Positions 43,604 to 53,544 of a stretch of 64,000 nt of DNA are shown piece by piece (within the stretch, counting starts at the first letter, position 1; each line of letters begins with the position of its first letter). Origin of the DNA: Ottelia alismoides (lineage: Eukaryota > Streptophyta > Magnoliopsida > Alismatales > Hydrocharitaceae); assembly GCA_037367405.1 (NCBI GenBank), contig JAZKJV010002611.1, forward strand, positions 1,054,001 through 1,118,000, given 5' to 3'. The notes beneath the pieces were generated by a model that worked only from the letters and a program-made list of their open reading frames with translations, was not told the DNA's origin and did no database searches. The position numbers and the translations under genes were made by a program.

Positions 43604-44488
43604 AAGAACCCCCCCCCCCCGGCCTCCAAGGCATTCGTCGATTGCACCCGGAGACTCTTTGCGGCGGTGACAGCACCGCGTCGCCTCCCCGGCGAGATCC
43701 GAGCACTCCAAAGCTCGTCGCACCACCGCCCCACCGTCACTGCTTCGCTCCAGCCACTCCCAACGTCGTCGAGCCTACGTCTTCTTCGACTTCGACATCT
43801 CCTCCGACTGCTCCAGCATCTTCCTCGAGCTCCACCAACTACGCTGCCACGACTACCCCATCGACAACGACTTCACTTTTTCATCGCTACGCCACCGACT
43901 TCGCCGACGACCACTGCGATCAACGCCTTCGAACCTTCGCCTCCAGCCACGACGTCGACCGCATTCGCCGCCTTCCGCCAACGCCAGTCAGCGCCTCCGC
44001 CCCGTTAGGGGGTTTCGCAACCGCCGTGCGTCATCGACCAAGCCGGCGCCTCCGCCACTCCACCTCTCCACCACCGGGCACGTACCTCGAGACCCCCACC
44101 ACGTGCGCAACACGTGAGGGCGGGGGGACGTCAGTGCCTTCATCATCCCCATGGGTCACGTACTGCGCATGTGACCGCGTGGGTAGATTGCGCAGAAGTC
44201 CCTGGTATTTCTCTTATTGGCATAAAAGTCCTGATCTCCAGGGTCACGTGCTTGGCACATGACCTCTGGTGAAATTGTAGAAAACCCCATGATTCTTGGT
44301 AATTACAAATCAGTCCCCCTCCTGCACTTTTATTTATTATATTCATATTGCATATGTACCCTTGACTCTACATTTAGTTTTGAACCTCTTTATTCAAAAA
44401 ATAGCATGATGTTTTCCAATTGATTTTCTACGTGTTGACATATTGTGGTTATTTTTATGATCATTGGTTAATTAATAATTAATTATTG

Positions 44489-44581
44489 GGATTATTACCC
44501 AGCAGACCCTATAATTTTTGTAAATTACCTCTACAACCTTTGAAACATCGATATTCCTCCCTAGACCCCGTAATCTTGCTA
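44489..44581 (+). repeat. Left terminal inverted repeat of the Pack-MULE
   Basis: 93 bp matching the reverse complement of 45859-45951 at about 97%. Long inverted repeats of this kind define TIR-MULEs. Confidence 0.93.
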
Positions 44582-44961
44582 ACCCTTACTCTACAGACCC
44601 TGTGGTTAACTCCCATCCATGTAACCGTTAGAACTAACCAAACTCTGTTATCTTCCTTTATATTATACCCATTTTAGTGGTCAAATTTATCGCAAGTGCC
44701 ATTGCCTCCCACCTCACCTCCCACCCTCTACCTGCAGCTGAACACGGTGCCCCTCTCCCCCAGTCCGCCGCTGCTTGAAGGCTCCCTGTGGCTTGAATCT
44801 CGTGCCTACCACCTCCCTTGGCTCGAGTCGCCGTGGTGCCGCCCCCCCTCCCTACCCACCCGGGGTCCCGTCCCGCCGCCTGTAGCCCCCCCCACCCCCC
44901 ACCCCCACCACCACCAGTAGCAAAAGGAGAGGTTTTGCCAAGTGGGTATCGCCCATCTCCC

Positions 44962-45132
44962 ATGGACAAGGTGCTCAGGTTGCCCTCGGGTTTCCGCTTC
45001 CACCCCACCGACGAGGAGCTTCTGGAGCACTACCTCCGCAAGAAGGCCTTCCGATGCCCTCTTCCCGCCTCCATCATCCCCGATGTCGACCTATCCAAGT
45101 ACCACCCCTCGGATATCCCTGGTCCGAAATAG
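44962..45132 (+). pseudogene. Captured first exon of a NAC transcription factor gene
   Basis: From the ATG at 44962 the frame reads [20 protein letters not shown] followed by [29 protein letters not shown], which are NAC subdomains A and B (consensus [14 protein letters not shown] and I-x-x-V-D-L-x-K-x-x-P-W-x-L-P). It stops at TAG 45130, shortly after IPG. In plant NAC genes the first intron follows exactly there, and the DNA reads CCT-G-GT, so the copy seems to include exon 1 plus the start of the intron. The open frame can be extended upstream to 44818, adding a Pro-rich head. It lacks subdomains C-E and the activation region, so it cannot be a working NAC factor. NAC proteins bind DNA as dimers. 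Confidence 0.92.
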
Positions 45133-45858
45133 GATAATAACTATCGAAATATTACAAAGACGAACAGACGACACTCCGAAAACTAAACTCAAAACCTACT
45201 TGCGAATTTCTAAGAAAAGGATTACAAGATAAACTCTGAAGATTTCGAGCTCAGAAATCTGAAGAGGGATGCTATGGATGAATTGATGCTCCTCTCTCCC
45301 TGTCCTTCTCCATCCCCGACTTGGACAATACGACGTGCAGCCGCTTCATCCCAATCATCAACTCTGACCCCTGTAGTGGTGTCAGCACATCCATCATCAG
45401 CTCCCGCAACGTCCCCTGTCCCCTCCCTCCACCACCGCCCCTCCGCGTAGCAACCCACCGCACCCCCATCCCCCCGGTCCCCCGCCTCCCTCCTACCCCC
45501 GCCTGCAACGCACCCCACTCCCGCTGCAAACCCCGCCCCCCTGCAAAGCATCCCACCTCCTGTCCCCCGACCTCCCACTGCAAAGCCCCCCGTCGGCATC
45601 CCTGTCCAGTCGCCTGCAAAGCACCCACAGTCGCCGATGGAGTCTCTCTCGCCGATGGAGCTCCCACAATCCCCCATTCCGAGGCCGATGGAGTCCCTCC
45701 CCCCGCTGCTCACTGCTTTTTTTTCTATTATACCGTAAATATCACCGAGGACACGTGGCATGTTTCTGGCAATTGTACAGTATAAGGGTTAATCAAACAA
45801 CTCTGGTTAAGTTACGAAGGAGACGATGCACAAACGGAGGGTCCATGTGGTAAGACGG
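45133..45858. other. Second captured, unidentified GC-rich segment of the Pack-MULE
   Basis: C-rich on the plus strand with long overlapping frames on both strands (plus 45321-45785, Pro-rich; minus 45222-45761, 179 residues, Gly-rich). Low-complexity composition keeps both open, so coding cannot be inferred from length. The part 45235-45345 has less biased composition and may be another exon. No family was recognised. Confidence 0.45.
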
Positions 45859-45951
45859 AGCAAGATTACGGGGTCTAGGGAGGAATATCGATGTTTCAAA
45901 GGTCGTAGAGGTAATTTACAAAGATTATAGGGTCTGCTGGGTAAAAATCCC
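45859..45951 (-). repeat. Right terminal inverted repeat of the Pack-MULE
   Basis: Partner of the left repeat, directly followed by the second copy of the 9-bp duplication. Confidence 0.93.
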
Positions 45952-46720
45952 TTAATTATTTTGTGGAAAATTACGAATTTTACCCATTTCTTGCTCTTAA
46001 ATTTGCCATTGATTAACCATTTCTCTAAAAATTCCCGAAAGATCAAAGATTGTAGAGTTAATTGTGCTTGACATTGTGCCCAAAAAGATTTGCATTGCAT
46101 GCATAATTTGCTCTGTAAAAATCATTTTGCATATATTCAGTGTTTGATTTTTAATAGGTATTAGATCTTACATTTTCGTGGTTTAGGATTTTTCTGAGAT
46201 CCATCACCTAGTAGTAGATCTTAGATAATTTTATCCCCTGAAAATAAGTATTTTTAATATTTATTATAATTAAATATTGAAAATCATTCTGTTTGCATTT
46301 AAAAATTTATCAAAAATTCATATTGTATCCAAAAATTCCGAAAAAATTATCGTGCATTCATTTCATCATAATTTACATTGTGACCAAGTTTCGTATTTTT
46401 CAAACATCATTTGAATATAATTTGCATTTTAGTCCCTAAAATAGGCCAAAATTGCATCTTGCATCCCTTATTTGCATTAAAAATTCCAAAAAAAGATCGC
46501 CTTGAAAACCATGTACGAATCTTGATAGACATAATTCTAGGTTGTTCCTTTGCCTCGTGATCGACCTTGGGACTTGCCCAAGTAAAATAAACATAAAACC
46601 ACTCGATTAAAAATCGATTAAATATTTGCGGTTATTTGTTGACTGATTCCGATCGCCGCCTACAACGAACGACACATTAATCTTTAAGCACGAACAATAT
46701 AAAAACATCTTCTTAACATC

Positions 46721-47480
46721 GCGGATTTCGGACTCGTCACTTACCTCCAGACAAGAGTAGGTAGGGACGTAGCCCCTAAGGATTAGAGTCAAAATCCCTA
46801 AACTTGTGCCCTAAGCACTTGGACTACTCTTAGGATCCTGTTATTGCTGCAAGCACTTGCCTCTGACCCTTAGAAGAAGTAGTCTTGCTTTAAGGTGGTG
46901 TGTTTCGTCGGCTTGAACATGAACTATGTTTGGTGACTACACTTGTGTTTAACGTATTGTTCTATCACTAACTAAAACTGACACGAGAATTCAGTCAAAC
47001 CATTAAGGCCCTCACATGTGAAGTTGGTTAACTTTCCGAAGGGGTTTGCATTGTGTTTGTATTGTGTGAGTATTCTCTGCACATTAAAGTACATCGTAGG
47101 ACTAGCACCTCATTGAACTTCGTGTTCTAAACGGTTCTTTTGACATCGAAGATGACTAATTGGGGGATATTTATTCGGACTTTGCAATCTCTCATTGAAT
47201 CCTCCATGGAGTATGCCTTAACGTATATTCACAACCTGGACCAACCTGGACTCATGACCCTCTTGAGTTCAGGATCTCTCACTCTCAGGATGGTCACTCA
47301 TAAACCATTCCCTTTCTATCATCCCACCTCACCGAGGAAGACCTTCGCCTCAGTGAGACTATTTTGCTTTCAGAATCCTCTTTTAATCAAGATCACATTG
47401 TTGATTCGGGTCTCAAAGAAGATTCAATTTAAACACCTCCTAAAAAAGAAGAAGAAGATGAACACCCTGAGGACCCCATG
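46721..47480 (+). other. Untranslated leader or gag start region of the gypsy element
   Basis: Between LTR 3 and the recognisable capsid. No primer-binding site could be read. A plus frame at 47140-47481 contains a Ser/Leu-rich sequence ending in a Lys-rich patch (KKKKK at about 47445) that may be the start of gag, but it has no named domain. Confidence 0.4.
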
Positions 47481-49075
47481 AGGATGACACTAGCCAGATT
47501 AGCTACATCTGAGCAGCATGCCTTATTCCGTGCTCGGTTAGGACATCTCAATGTTGGGGCTGAACAACCAATGAATGCGGCGTACAACCCCGGATAGAAC
47601 TGAATTCGAAATTATTTGAGTCTGATCGAACCCGAAGTTGATTTTGAGTTGAAGCAGCAGTTTCTGAACTTGTTGCCACATTTTGATGGGAATACTTCTG
47701 AGGAGCCATACACATTCCTAAGGGACTTCCAGCTCATTTGCGCTAACCTTAGACATCTTAGGGTTATCCAAGATTATATCAGCTCACAACCCTTTCATTT
47801 GCCATGGGCAGCAAAGCTGACTACTGGGTAAAGAACCTTGGAGTTACAGTCACTACATATGCCTAGTTCAAAGACCATTTTCTGAAGAAGTTCTACCCCT
47901 TGAGTATGGCTAACATAATGAGGACACACATGACTAGCTTTTCCCAGCTACCCCATGAAGCCTTCTGTAATGTCTGGGAAAGTATAAGTACATCCTGCAT
48001 AAATGTCCATGTCATGGTCTAGATGACAACATTTTGGTCCAGTCATTCTTCACCAGTCTCAACCTTTATATGTAGGGTTTAGTGAGTATTGGCTGTGGAG
48101 ACAATTAAACATCACGTGGAGCGGATACTGTCTGGAAGGTATTCGAGCAGATGACTGAGACTAGCTGCTCAAAGACCATTAGCAGTGCATAGACACAGTC
48201 CCCCAGTTCACTCTAATTTGGAGGGGGAAACTCAATTGTAGTCGATCTCTCTCAAGACATGATCCCTGTCATGGGAGTCCTTGCGGACATGATTACAGTG
48301 GTCGAGAGGATTGACCGAAGGATTGATGAGTTAGACAGGAGAATCTCCAAGATACCTAGTGACTGAGAAGGTATCTAAGATAAATATAGCTATCGTGATT
48401 GCACCTGCTGCTCCCGTATATTGAATTCACCATGTTCAGGAGTAGTTGGTATCAAGGCAACCCCAATCGTAGGAGCAGGATCAGTGCAACACCCATTATT
48501 TCCAGCAGCAACCTCTATCTGTAGAGACAGTTCAGGAGCCTCCACTGGTTTGGAAGGTGAATGGAGTATGGTATACTCATAACCCTGCCAGGAAGGGAAG
48601 TACGGGGGATCGGCAGGCTTACCAGCATCCCCTCACTTTTCACAACACCGCGTTCACCTCTGCACCATCTCCTTCATACCAGAATCCTGGATTTCAGCCA
48701 CCCTAGTAGGAGCAACATTGGTACGAGCAGCATCTCCGACATGGCCATTACTAGGCGGCCATCAGGGTCCGCAGTTTCAGCAAATACCCCAGCACCAACA
48801 GCAATGAGGCAGTACCCCTGCCAGTATGGCCGATCTTCTCGATCTTCTTTTCAATCCTTTCCACTTGCTTCTTCGTCCGATCCCATGGACTTACAATATC
48901 ATATACTCGACACACTTCGTTCCTACCAGAATGAAATTCACGACTTAAGGGTGGATGTCAACCTCCTGTCCAAATGGCAAGATGAGCAGTCTGCACTCTC
49001 TACCTCAATTCCAACCCATGTTCAGGCTAACCCCAATAGCTTGAACCGGTCTGGTTCTCAGTAGCACCTTGGTCA
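47480..49075 (+). pseudogene. Gypsy gag (broken)
   Basis: Near 47610 the plus strand reads SLIEPEVDFELKQQFLNLLP followed by HFDGNTSEEPYTFLRDFQL, the start of the Athila/Tat capsid (F-E-L-K-P-x-x-I-x-x-L-P-x-F-x-G-x-x-x-E-D-P-Y). In shifted frames, the F-L-K-K-F-Y-P block (47880-47900), MTSFSQLPHEAFCNVWE and the following R-W-K block can be traced. A Gln/Pro-rich C-terminal part (48400-49060) ends in a frame of 167 residues with a coiled-coil-like stretch (DLQYHILDTLRSYQNEIHDL). No CCHC knuckle was seen. Confidence 0.8.
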
Positions 49076-49079
49076 GGTA

Positions 49080-49770
49080 TACTATTCAGCATCTCTTAGA
49101 TCTGAACATGAGATTCTTTCATGTGACGAGGCTAACCTTATATCACTCGGGAGTGGAAGGATCGTGATCGTTCCTGATCGTGCCAAAAAGATTTGGAAAG
49201 ATGACCTCGATATGGCACGATTTTATAGAGATATCATAGTTAAAGTGCCATTTTATGAGTATGTGGCTAATCATCCTATATTCCAGAAAAAATTAAGGCG
49301 AGGTTCACACCTACTAGGGTTAGGAGGAAGAAATTAAACTAATATGTGAAGACTCATGTCTTGTCAGTAGCCACAACTTATTATCTCAAGAATTAGCATC
49401 TACCACAGAAAAAGAGAGACTTGGATACTCACCACGTGGAGAGTCGTATCGACGACATTGCGTTTGCACACACTCTCTTAGATAATAGTTCTTCAATCAA
49501 CTTGCTTCTCTTAGCATGATATCATAAGTTGAAGTTGGAACCGCTACACAAATCTAGAGCTTTACTCCAATCAGTAGATCATACAATGAAGATACCTAAG
49601 GGAGAAGTGAATAACATCGTTATCTCGATTGAGGGGTAGGACTATCAGGTTAACTTCATGTCAAAGACATGGAAACCCCCAATCATTGGAGAGAATCTCA
49701 TATCATCTTCGAGCGGCCATTCCTTAGGACCGCATGTGCAGCTTTCTACTATGGTACGAGAATGATGAAA
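49080..49770 (+). pseudogene. Gypsy protease region (broken)
   Basis: The linker before protease reads DLDMARFYRDIIVKVPFYEY and ANHPIFQKKLRR. At about 49470 comes LLDNSSSINLLLL, which stands where the retropepsin D-x-G-A-S-x-N-x-x-P should be; the catalytic D-T/L-G has become D-N-S. It continues with KLEPLHKSRALLQSVDHTMK and IPKGEVNNIVISIEG, the flap-side blocks Q-x-A-D-x-S-x-x-x-P-x-G. One stop follows. The protease is inactive in this copy. The same blocks occur intact in the minus-strand ORF at 59167. Confidence 0.8.
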
Positions 49771-50159
49771 TTCTGTTTTCTAGGTGGAAGGTGAACCTTG
49801 AGATGAAGCAAACAAAATGGCAGCGACTCAATTCAAAGAGTAGCACGGAGTACTCATCTTCAGAGGCAGATTGCAGGATGATTAGCACCATTGGGATTTG
49901 GAGACAAGTTCCTTCAGGACATAACAAGACTCTTTCATCTGGAAAGTACATAGTACACGATGTAGTTTTCCAGGTGTTACTTGATTTTATGAGAGATGCA
50001 TCTACCTATTTCCTTGATGACTTAGATATCCATCAGGATATGTCAGTTCCATCCCCTTCGAAATAATCATGGGACATAGATGATGAGTCAGATGTGACTT
50101 TGGCCGAACTACCGCATCTTTTTAGCGATCCAACTCCTGATACCTCTGAGTTGGTGGCG

Positions 50160-51275
50160 AGTACTGCATAGTTGATCCCACCTTCATGTAGCACGCAACT
50201 AGATTCAGTTCAGCTAGATTTGCTTGATGAAACCACATTTCCAGAATTGAAATCACTACCTCCTACACTGAAGTACGCCTTTCTTACGGGACCCAAAGAG
50301 AGATATCTTGTTATCATTATTTCGGACTTGACTTTAGAATAGAAATCTAGGTTGTTAGAGATCTTAGAGAGGAATTGCAAAGCAATAGGATGGACAATGT
50401 CGGATCTCGTGGGTATCAACCCTGCTCTCTGTTGCACCACATTTTTACTAAGGATAATGTGAGACCCTCCCGTGAGTTCCAGAGGAGACAACCCCAATAT
50501 ATGGGAAGTAGTGAAGAACGAGATTGAGAAATGGTGCAAAGCAGAGTTTATATACCTTATTTCTGACTCCAAGAGGGTGGCTCTGCTTCATGTTGTCCCG
50601 AAGAAGTCGGGAATTCAGATGGTCACCAACGAGGAGGGGATATAGATCGTGACAAGAGTACCCACATTGTGGCGTGTCTGTGTAGACTACATGCGCCTGA
50701 ATGCCGCGACCAAGAAAGGCCACTTTCCCTTGTCATTCGTTGATCAGATCTTGGAGAGACTCGTAGAGAAAGCGTTCGTCTGTTTTCTTGACGGGTACTT
50801 GGGCTACAACCACTTAGCTATAGCCCCTGAGGACCTGGAAAAGACCACATTTACATGTCAATTCAGCACTCACGCGTTCAGGTGCATGCCATTCAGGCTA
50901 TGTAATGCCCAAGCATTTTTCAGTGGTGCATGATCGTTGTACTTGTCGAGATGGTGGGATATTTCTTGGACGTGTTCATGGATGAATTCTCGGTGCATGG
51001 TGATTCCTTTGATACGTGTTTAGCGCACTTGGATCGAGTCCTCCGACGTTGTAGGGAGATGAATCTAATACTCTCCTATGAGAAGAGTCACTTTATGGTG
51101 ACGGAAGGCATCATGTTGGGGCATGTCATCTCCGAAAGTGGAATGGAGGTTGACCCAACCAAGGTGGAGGTGATCGAGAAACTCGATCCACCTACCAATG
51201 TGAAGTCAGTGAGGTCATTTCTAGGGCATGTTGGATTCTACAAGAGATTGGTTTAGGATTTTTCGGAGATAGCCC
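50160..51275 (+). pseudogene. Gypsy reverse transcriptase (broken)
   Basis: In broken frames from 50230: LDETTFPELKSLPPTLKYAF, then the P-V-I-I-S-x-x-L block (LVIIISDLTLE), AIGWTMSDLVGINPALC and HVVPKKSGIQMVTNEEG, the typical Athila/Tat lead-in. Frame 50649-50933 reads WRVCVDYMRLNAATKKGHFP, CFLDGYLGYNHLAIAPEDLE and KTTFTCQFSTHAFRCMPFRL. After a frameshift near 50918 the frame 50930-51256 gives DVFMDEFSVHGDSFDTCLAH, in which the catalytic M-D-D-F is M-D-E-F, then LGHVISESGMEVDPTKVEVI and SVRSFLGHVGFYKRLV. The changed catalytic Asp and the frameshifts show it is dead. Confidence 0.93.
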
Positions 51276-51790
51276 GCTCACTGACTGAATTCTTATGGAA
51301 AGACACATAGTTCATTGCAGATCACAGATGTCTGGAGGCCTTTGAGCTCTTCAAGATGAATATTTGTGCCTCGCGTGTCCTACAAGCTTTTGACTGGCCT
51401 CTCCCCTTTGAGATCATGACTGACACTTTAAATTTCACTATAGGAGATGTGTTAGGACAACGGAGAGAGGCGATCCCGTTTGTGATCTACTACACGAGAA
51501 AAGTATTAGACCCTATACAAAAAAAACTACACCGTGACTAAAAAGGAATTACTCGTTGTAGCATGGGCCCGTTGAGAAGTTCAGGTCATATATTTTGAGC
51601 TCTGAGATGACAATCTACACTGATCACGTAACTATTCGATATTTAATGGAAAATAAAGACACTAAGGCATGCCTTCTTAGGTGGATTTTGCTCCTCCAGG
51701 AATTTGATTTGTAGATAAATGATAAGCCTAGAGTGAAGAATGTTGTAGCTGATCACCTTTCCCGAATCAAACTTAAGGACTCTCCTGATT
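51276..51790 (+). pseudogene. Gypsy RNase H (broken)
   Basis: Frame 51356-51541 carries FDWPLPFEIMTDTLNFTIGD and VLGQRREAIPFVIYYTRKVL, equal to the F-E-L-M-x-D-A-S-D-x-x-x-G-A-V-L-G-Q-R block with the first catalytic Asp kept. After a frameshift near 51530, [15 protein letters not shown], then the T-D-H-x-x-I-R-Y-L block ([20 protein letters not shown]), LLQEFDL and VVADHLSRIKLKD follow to 51775. Together these are the complete set of RNase H blocks of this clade, with stops between them. Confidence 0.9.
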
Positions 51791-51989
51791 ATGAGCATAT
51801 TAGAGAAACCTTCCCAGACGAGTCAATTTATGTTATTGACTCACTCTCGTGGTATGCCAAAATAATGAACTTTCTTGTCTCCAAGCAAGTTCCCCCGGGG
51901 TAGCACTAGGAGCAACATAGACCAACTGAAGTCAGATTCGAGGAGATACCATTGGGAAGATTCGTTCCTTTTCTTTGAAAGGTCAGATT

Positions 51990-53085
51990 GTTTTTGGAGA
52001 AGGTGTATTCCTTTAGAGAATGTGTTCTCTTGAGGCTGGAGGACACCATTTGGGGAAGATAACCGTTCACAAAGTACTTCAATGCGGATTGTACTGGCCG
52101 ACCATGTTCAGAGATGCTATTGATTTTGTACGGTCTTGCCCGATTTGTCAAAGGACGGGAGGGACAATTACACAGAGAGGTGAGATGCCCATGCATCTTG
52201 TGATCACTTGTGATGTTTTTGATGCACGAGGAATAGATTTCATGGGTCTCTTTCCCAACAGCCAAGGACATGAGTACATCTTGGTGACGGTTGATTATTT
52301 ATCTAGGTGGGTGGAAGCTATCTCAACTAGAGCCGCAGATAGAAAGATCGACTGTAAGTTTGTGAGAGATCATGTTATTTCCTGGTTTGGGGTACCAAAA
52401 GTTCTGATTTCTGACAGGGTAGCCACTTTGTGAACCATGATATGATATCTTTAGCTAAGTACTACGGATTTGAGCGCAGAGTTACTAGTCCTTACCATCC
52501 ACATTCCAATGGCATGACAGAGGTTTCGAATAGAGAGGTGAAGAGTATTTTGTAGAAGTTGGTTCATCTCGATAGGGAGAACTGGTCCCAGCTCTTGGAT
52601 AATATTTTGTGGGCCTATAGGACAACCTATAAGACACATTTGGGCACTTTACCATTTAGAATGATCTTTGGCAAGCCATGTCATTTGCCTGTGGAGTTTA
52701 TTCACAAATTCGAATGGGAAATTAAATAGATTAATTGGAGTTGTCACCTAGGGAGGCATTGTCGTGACTAGAACTTGAATGAGCTTGTGGAAATATGAAA
52801 TAGGGCATATTATAACGATTTGATTTATAAGAACAAAGTGAAGAGATGGTGTAATCAACACATTAGGTGCAAAGACTTTGTCCCTGGGAAAAATTTATGA
52901 TTTTTTAATGCTAGGTTGAAAACGTTCCACATGAAGCTCAAATCTAAGTGGACAGGTCCCTTTGTTATCATGGAAGTGCACGGGAATGGAAGTGTAGGGA
53001 TAGATGATCTCACTATTGGTGGCAGAGACATCATATTACTCCTCATGAAGATGCAACATCTAGATTCAACAGCTTAGAAGATTCA
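51990..53085 (+). pseudogene. Gypsy integrase (broken)
   Basis: Frame 52020-52433 gives GGHHLGKITVHKVLQCGLYW followed by RDAIDFVRSCPICQRTGG, the H-H-C-C zinc-binding end, and then DARGIDFMGLFPNSQGHEYI and VTVDYLSRWVEAIST, with the first catalytic Asp. The second Asp is in VLISDR. After a frameshift near 52420 come the SPYHPHSNGMTEVSNREVKS block with the catalytic Glu, AYRTTYKTHLGTLPFRMIFG and KPCHLPVEF. The C-terminal part (52840-53080) reads KTFHMKLKSKWTGPFVIMEV. No chromodomain was seen, as usual for the Athila/Tat group. A few stops break the frame. Confidence 0.92.
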
Positions 53086-53149
53086 CTCACTCTCGTACAT
53101 ATAATTTATTCATTCTTTTAGAGCTTAGGTTCCTTCTTCTGTAGATACT

Positions 53150-53530
53150 ATATCCATACTTAGGCTATTCAAAGCCTAAGTATAGTGGGAACCCCTGCTC
53201 TTGCTTGTATATTCATTTTCTCTCTGTATATTCCCCAATCCCATCAGTTCTCATACTTACTCATGTCCTATACTTCGGATGACCTGCGCCTAAGTATAGG
53301 GGGGACCGATGCCCGCCGTGTGTATATGTTCATCCATTTATCCTCATGACCTTCACCACCCCAATTTTTCCCTTCTTCTACACTTAGGTTGCCTAGAGCC
53401 CAGTATAAGGGGGCAGGTCAACTTGTTTACTTTTTGTTCTTTTCACTCTCCTATGCTTAGCACGAGTTATATCTTTTCCTCGCTTCTTATGCTCTGAGGA
53501 TATAACACATGCTAAGTATAGGGGTGCGTG
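53150..53530 (+). repeat. Hairpin and G-run array after the gypsy pol
   Basis: Four hairpins end in AAGTATAG plus G-runs or variants. H1: ATACTTAGGC (53156-53165) pairs with GCCTAAGTAT (53174-53183). H2: CCTATACTTCGG (53267-53278) pairs with CCTAAGTATAGG (53289-53300), then GGGG. H3 near 53379-53415 is decayed (CAGTATAAGGGGG). H4 (about 53450-53526) has long arms ATGCTTAGCACG.. and ..CATGCTAAGTATAGGGG. All lie in sense orientation between integrase and the expected 3' LTR. Confidence 0.8.
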
Positions 53531-53544
53531 CATATATTACATAT

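Larger units (their letters stand above)
44489..45951 (+). mobile_element. Pack-MULE carrying a NAC gene fragment
   Basis: The two ends are inverted repeats of 93 bp (44489-44581 and 45859-45951) with only about three mismatches; they start GGGATTATTACCCAGCAGAC on the left and GGGATTTTTACCCAGCAGAC on the opposite strand of the right. The flanks TTAATTATT (44480-44488 and 45952-45960) are a perfect 9-bp target duplication, the size made by Mutator-like elements. There is no transposase. The GC-rich interior contains the first exon of a NAC transcription factor gene and a second, unidentified C-rich piece. It is inserted in LTR 3, so it came after that LTR. Confidence 0.93.
42355..46720 (+). 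repeat. LTR 3 of the array, possible 5' LTR of the gypsy element, with Pack-MULE insertion
   Basis: Begins TGATGAATCTCAGATTCATC, nearly the same as the start of the 3.44-kb minus-strand LTR (TGATGAATCTGCGATTC). Contains the GTAGATCTC anchor (43098), a CACGTG inverted repeat, a TATTTAAG box (43596), a C-rich leader and the end block GTGATCGACCTTGGGACTTG (46558). Without the 1463-bp Pack-MULE and its duplicated 9 bases it would be about 2.9 kb. The right end is approximate because no primer-binding site is readable. The gypsy gag begins about 430-760 bases further on. Confidence 0.65.
46721..53544 (+). mobile_element. Ty3/gypsy element, Athila/Tat-like, degenerate; right part displaced by a later insertion
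   Basis: gag, protease, RT, RNase H and integrase follow each other in gypsy order on the plus strand and match Athila/Tat-type plant elements best by motif text. Every domain has stops or frame changes. After integrase comes a row of hairpins with G-runs and then, at 53545, the LTR of a minus-strand element. The hairpin text continues a few bases past the last G-run in the same way as in the other element, so the rest of this element was probably pushed beyond the window by that insertion. LTR 3 (42355-46720) is the best candidate for its 5' LTR. Confidence 0.87.

Noticed and set aside
43448..44262. Long plus-strand Pro/Ser/Thr/Ala-rich frames (186 and 206 residues) in the C-rich part of LTR 3
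   Set aside because: Overlapping frames are open because the sequence is C-rich; they lie just after a TATA-like box in an LTR and equivalents in LTR 1 and LTR 2 are not conserved as protein.
44818..45132. 104-residue frame as a working NAC protein
   Set aside because: It ends after NAC subdomain B at an intron border and sits inside a Pack-MULE, so it is a captured fragment, not a functional gene.
45222..45761. 179-residue Gly-rich minus-strand frame in the Pack-MULE
   Set aside because: Complement of a C-rich segment with equally open plus frames; no domain recognised.
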